Shown one piece after another: positions 5,180 to 6,616 of a stretch of 6,616 nucleotides of DNA. The stretch is from an uncultured Rothia sp. (GTDB taxonomy: Bacteria > Actinomycetota > Actinomycetes > Actinomycetales > Micrococcaceae): assembly GCA_937935205.1 (NCBI GenBank), contig CALGXU010000419.1, positions 1 to 6,616 on the forward strand. Direction: 5' to 3'. Numbering within the stretch: the stretch's first letter is position 1; every line of letters starts with the position of its first letter. The notes beneath the pieces are model-generated. The model was given only the letters and a program-made list of their open reading frames with translations, made no database searches and had not been told where the DNA came from. The position numbers were made by a program, and so were the translations under genes.

Positions 5180-5195
5180 TTGCAATGACTTGCAA
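5180..5195. promoter_or_regulatory. TTGCAA-N4-TTGCAA, candidate regulator site
   Basis: Two copies of the self-complementary hexamer TTGCAA lie 10 bp apart, start to start (5180-5185 and 5190-5195). They are therefore both a direct and an inverted repeat, on one face of the helix. The site is 52-67 nt upstream of the Ala/Ser-rich surface protein ATG, just beyond the -35 position, which fits an activator or repressor site. No regulator can be named. Confidence 0.35.
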
Positions 5196-5244
5196 CACAA
5201 AATAGTACTTTCGTGCACTTAATCTTGGGTCGGTGCACGCGCGG

Positions 5245-5276
5245 AAAAATTCGCCGGAGAAATAGCATTCACCGGC
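5245..5276 (-). terminator. Possible terminator overlapping the sirtuin stop codon
   Basis: In the minus transcript GCCGG (from 5276, the last base of the TAG stop) can pair with CCGGC (5257-5253), followed by GA and then five U residues (5249-5245). The stem is only 5 bp with a 14-nt loop, so it is a weak candidate. No other terminator is visible before the next gene. Confidence 0.35.
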
Positions 5277-6244
5277 TAAACGTCGACCTCGTCGAGCATA
5301 AGTTCCAGCGCCTCACCCACGCCGCTGCGCCACAGGTAGGTTGCTTTCGCATCCGCACGACCCGGGCCGCCGTTGATGACGGCAACCGGCTTGCCGGCGC
5401 GCAGAGCCTCCAGCACAATCTTGTAGCTGCTCATGACCGCCACCGAGGAACCCACCACCAGCAGCGCCGAACACTCGGCGAGCATGGCGTCCTTGAGTGC
5501 CTTACGTTCGGCGGGCACGGATTCGCCAAAGTACACCACATCCGGCTTGAGGCGGGTCGAGCCGCAGGCGAGGCAGGGCACCATCTGAAAATCGCGGATA
5601 TAGTGCTCGTCCAGCTCCACGTCACCGTCAGGGTTCACACGCAGGTCTTCGTCTTCTAGGCGCGCCAGGTAGCCGGGGTTCGCCGCGTCAAGGCGCGCAT
5701 CCAGGCTCTCACGACCCTCATCCTGGCCGCAGTCCAGGCACACGATACGGGAGAGGTCGCCGTGCAGCGCCAGCAGGCGGGAGCTTCCAGCGCGGGCGTG
5801 CAGCCCATCCACGTTCTGCGTAATTACGCCGCTCACGGCACCCAGCTGCTCCAGTTCGGCGAGCGCATAGTGGGCGCGGTTCGGTTCGGCGCGGCGCATG
5901 CGGCGCCAGCCCACGTAGGAGCGCGCCCAGTAGCGTTGGCGGGCTGCGTCATCGTAGCGGAATTCCTGGTAGGTCATGGGGCGGTGGTCGTGCAGGGAGC
6001 CACCGGGTCCGCGGTAGTCGGGGATGCCGGATTCGGTGCTCACGCCCGCGCCGGTGAGCACGAGAACCTTACCCGCCTTGAGTAGCTCAGCAATACCCGC
6101 GGAGGCGTATTCTTCGTCGTGCGGGGTGGCGTTCTCCGAGACAACGCGCTGAATCGAGCGGATCGCTGCACGGTGCACGGAGGCGATTTCTTCGCGCTGC
6201 TCACCGGCTGCGGCAAAGTTCTGGTGGTCAGTCCAGCGGTCCAT
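5276..6244 (-). CDS. SIR2-family NAD-dependent protein deacylase (sirtuin, class II/SIRT4-like)
   Basis: This 322-residue cytoplasmic enzyme should remove acyl groups from lysines using NAD. The NAD-binding motif GAGVSTESGIPDYRGPGG spans 65-82, followed by RPMTYQEF (88-95), a stretch typical of SIRT4-like members. TQNVDGLH is at 142-149 and the catalytic His161 sits in LHGD. Zinc ligands are Cys169, Cys172, Cys224 and Cys227; the long spacing between the two pairs again fits class II. PDVVYFGE (234-241), VVGSS (263-267) and VIN (289-291) complete the NAD site, so all key residues are intact. I chose the ATG at 6244 because GAGGAGA sits just before it. A TTG four codons upstream is in frame but overlaps that ribosome binding site. 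The N-terminus adds about 45 residues before the core. It is a single gene, 173 nt after clpB. Confidence 0.93.
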   Translation of the reverse strand: MDRWTDHQNFAAAGEQREEIASVHRAAIRSIQRVVSENATPHDEEYASAGIAELLKAGKVLVLTGAGVSTESGIPDYRGPGGSLHDHRPMTYQEFRYDDAARQRYWARSYVGWRRMRRAEPNRAHYALAELEQLGAVSGVITQNVDGLHARAGSSRLLALHGDLSRIVCLDCGQDEGRESLDARLDAANPGYLARLEDEDLRVNPDGDVELDEHYIRDFQMVPCLACGSTRLKPDVVYFGESVPAERKALKDAMLAECSALLVVGSSVAVMSSYKIVLEALRAGKPVAVINGGPGRADAKATYLWRSGVGEALELMLDEVDV

Positions 6245-6304
6245 TCTTCTCCTCAATGCTCTGCGTATTAGTGCTCTGTGTACTCGTGCGGTTCAGCGCG
6301 GTTC

Positions 6305-6314
6305 TAACGCGTTA
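6305..6314. promoter_or_regulatory. TAACGCGTTA palindrome upstream of the sirtuin gene
   Basis: This perfect 10-bp palindrome lies 61-70 nt before the sirtuin ATG, between the ClpB terminator hairpin and the gene. It could be an operator at the sirtuin promoter. No convincing -35/-10 pair was found, so its role is a guess. Confidence 0.25.
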
Positions 6315-6319
6315 AACGA

Positions 6320-6353
6320 CTGTGGGGCACCCCCTTTCGAGGGTACCCCACAG
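6320..6353 (-). terminator. Hairpin terminator after clpB
   Basis: CTGTGGGG (6320-6327) pairs perfectly with CCCCACAG (6346-6353), and past a 1x1 mismatch ACCC pairs with GGGT. This gives about 12 bp of very GC-rich stem, about 65 nt after the clpB stop. The tail on the minus strand is TCGTTT, a poor U-tract, so it is probably a terminator but not a textbook one. Confidence 0.6.
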
Positions 6354-6417
6354 CCTATTTCTTGTGGTTTCGAACTCGCAAACTCAGCCACAGGCTAAGT
6401 CCGCCCAGCTAACCGGT

Positions 6418-6616
6418 TTAGTTCTCAGTCTTCTGCTCACGCTCGGAGGTCACCGACAGGCCGTCGCTGGCAACGTCCGGGTTCACATCCACGGTCACGG
6501 TGTCGCCGTCGTGGATAGCGCCGGAGAGGATGCCGCGAGCCAGGCGGTCGCCAATCTCGCGCTGTACCAGGCGGCGCAGCGGGCGGGCACCGAATGCCGG
6601 GTCGTAGCCGGTCTTA
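6418..6616 (-). CDS. clpB: ATP-dependent chaperone ClpB, C-terminal 65 residues
   Basis: Only the end of the gene is inside the window. Translated from the minus strand it reads GYDPAFGARPLRRLVQREIG near its start, the conserved GARPLRR segment of the D2 small domain of Hsp100/Clp ATPases. Then come DRLARGILSGAIHDGDTVTVDV and an acidic polar tail ending QKTEN. The wording GYDP-GARPLRRLVQ-IGD and IHDGDTV fits the actinobacterial ClpB pattern better than ClpC or ClpX. ClpB works with DnaK to dissolve protein aggregates after stress. The stop is TAA at 6418-6420, and a GC-rich hairpin lies between it and the sirtuin gene. ClpC cannot be fully excluded from so short a piece. Confidence 0.85.
   Translation of the reverse strand, partial: KTGYDPAFGARPLRRLVQREIGDRLARGILSGAIHDGDTVTVDVNPDVASDGLSVTSEREQKTEN

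Noticed and set aside
6245..6256. TTG start for the sirtuin adding four residues
   Set aside because: It overlaps the GAGGAGA ribosome binding site of the ATG at 6244 and has none of its own.

Overview
The window looks like a chromosomal segment of a high-GC Gram-positive bacterium (Actinobacteria). The evidence is G/C-rich coding sequence, two surface proteins ending in LAXTG-type sorting signals, Excalibur calcium-binding modules, promoters of the kind used for leaderless genes, and an actinobacterial-type ClpB tail. A Micrococcaceae member such as Rothia is my best guess, from general resemblance only. Every supported gene lies on the minus strand, so transcription runs from right to left. 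The long plus-strand open frames are shadows of these genes.

Right edge (6616 to 5276): the last 65 codons of a ClpB-type disaggregase, a strong hairpin, then a complete SIRT4-like (class II) sirtuin. Both appear to be ordinary housekeeping genes.

Middle (5128 to 2512): two tandem paralogous cell-wall proteins. Each has a signal peptide, an N-terminal domain of about 115 residues shared without gaps, a low-complexity stalk, an Excalibur module, a Ser-rich linker and an LAXTG sorting signal. The stalks are unrelated: Ala/Ser in one, Pro/Thr/Glu/Asp repeats in the other. Each gene has its own terminator and its own promoter. In both, a TANAAT box ends exactly 6 nt before the ATG and no Shine-Dalgarno is present, which suggests leaderless mRNAs.

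Left part (2189 to 1): a probable operon of a DUF4956 membrane protein, a soluble VTC-fold polyphosphate polymerase, and the start of a lipoprotein resembling the Cthe_2159 carbohydrate-binding family. It reads as a synthesis, membrane and outer-surface set for a polyanion, probably polyphosphate. It is the best candidate in the window for an under-described system. A palindrome lies in the upstream leader, and a 17-bp stem-loop separates the polymerase from the lipoprotein.

The two non-coding stretches over 300 nt (2190-2511 and 3586-3901) hold terminators, promoters and candidate operator repeats. I saw no RNA genes, insertion sequences, CRISPR arrays or attachment sites.
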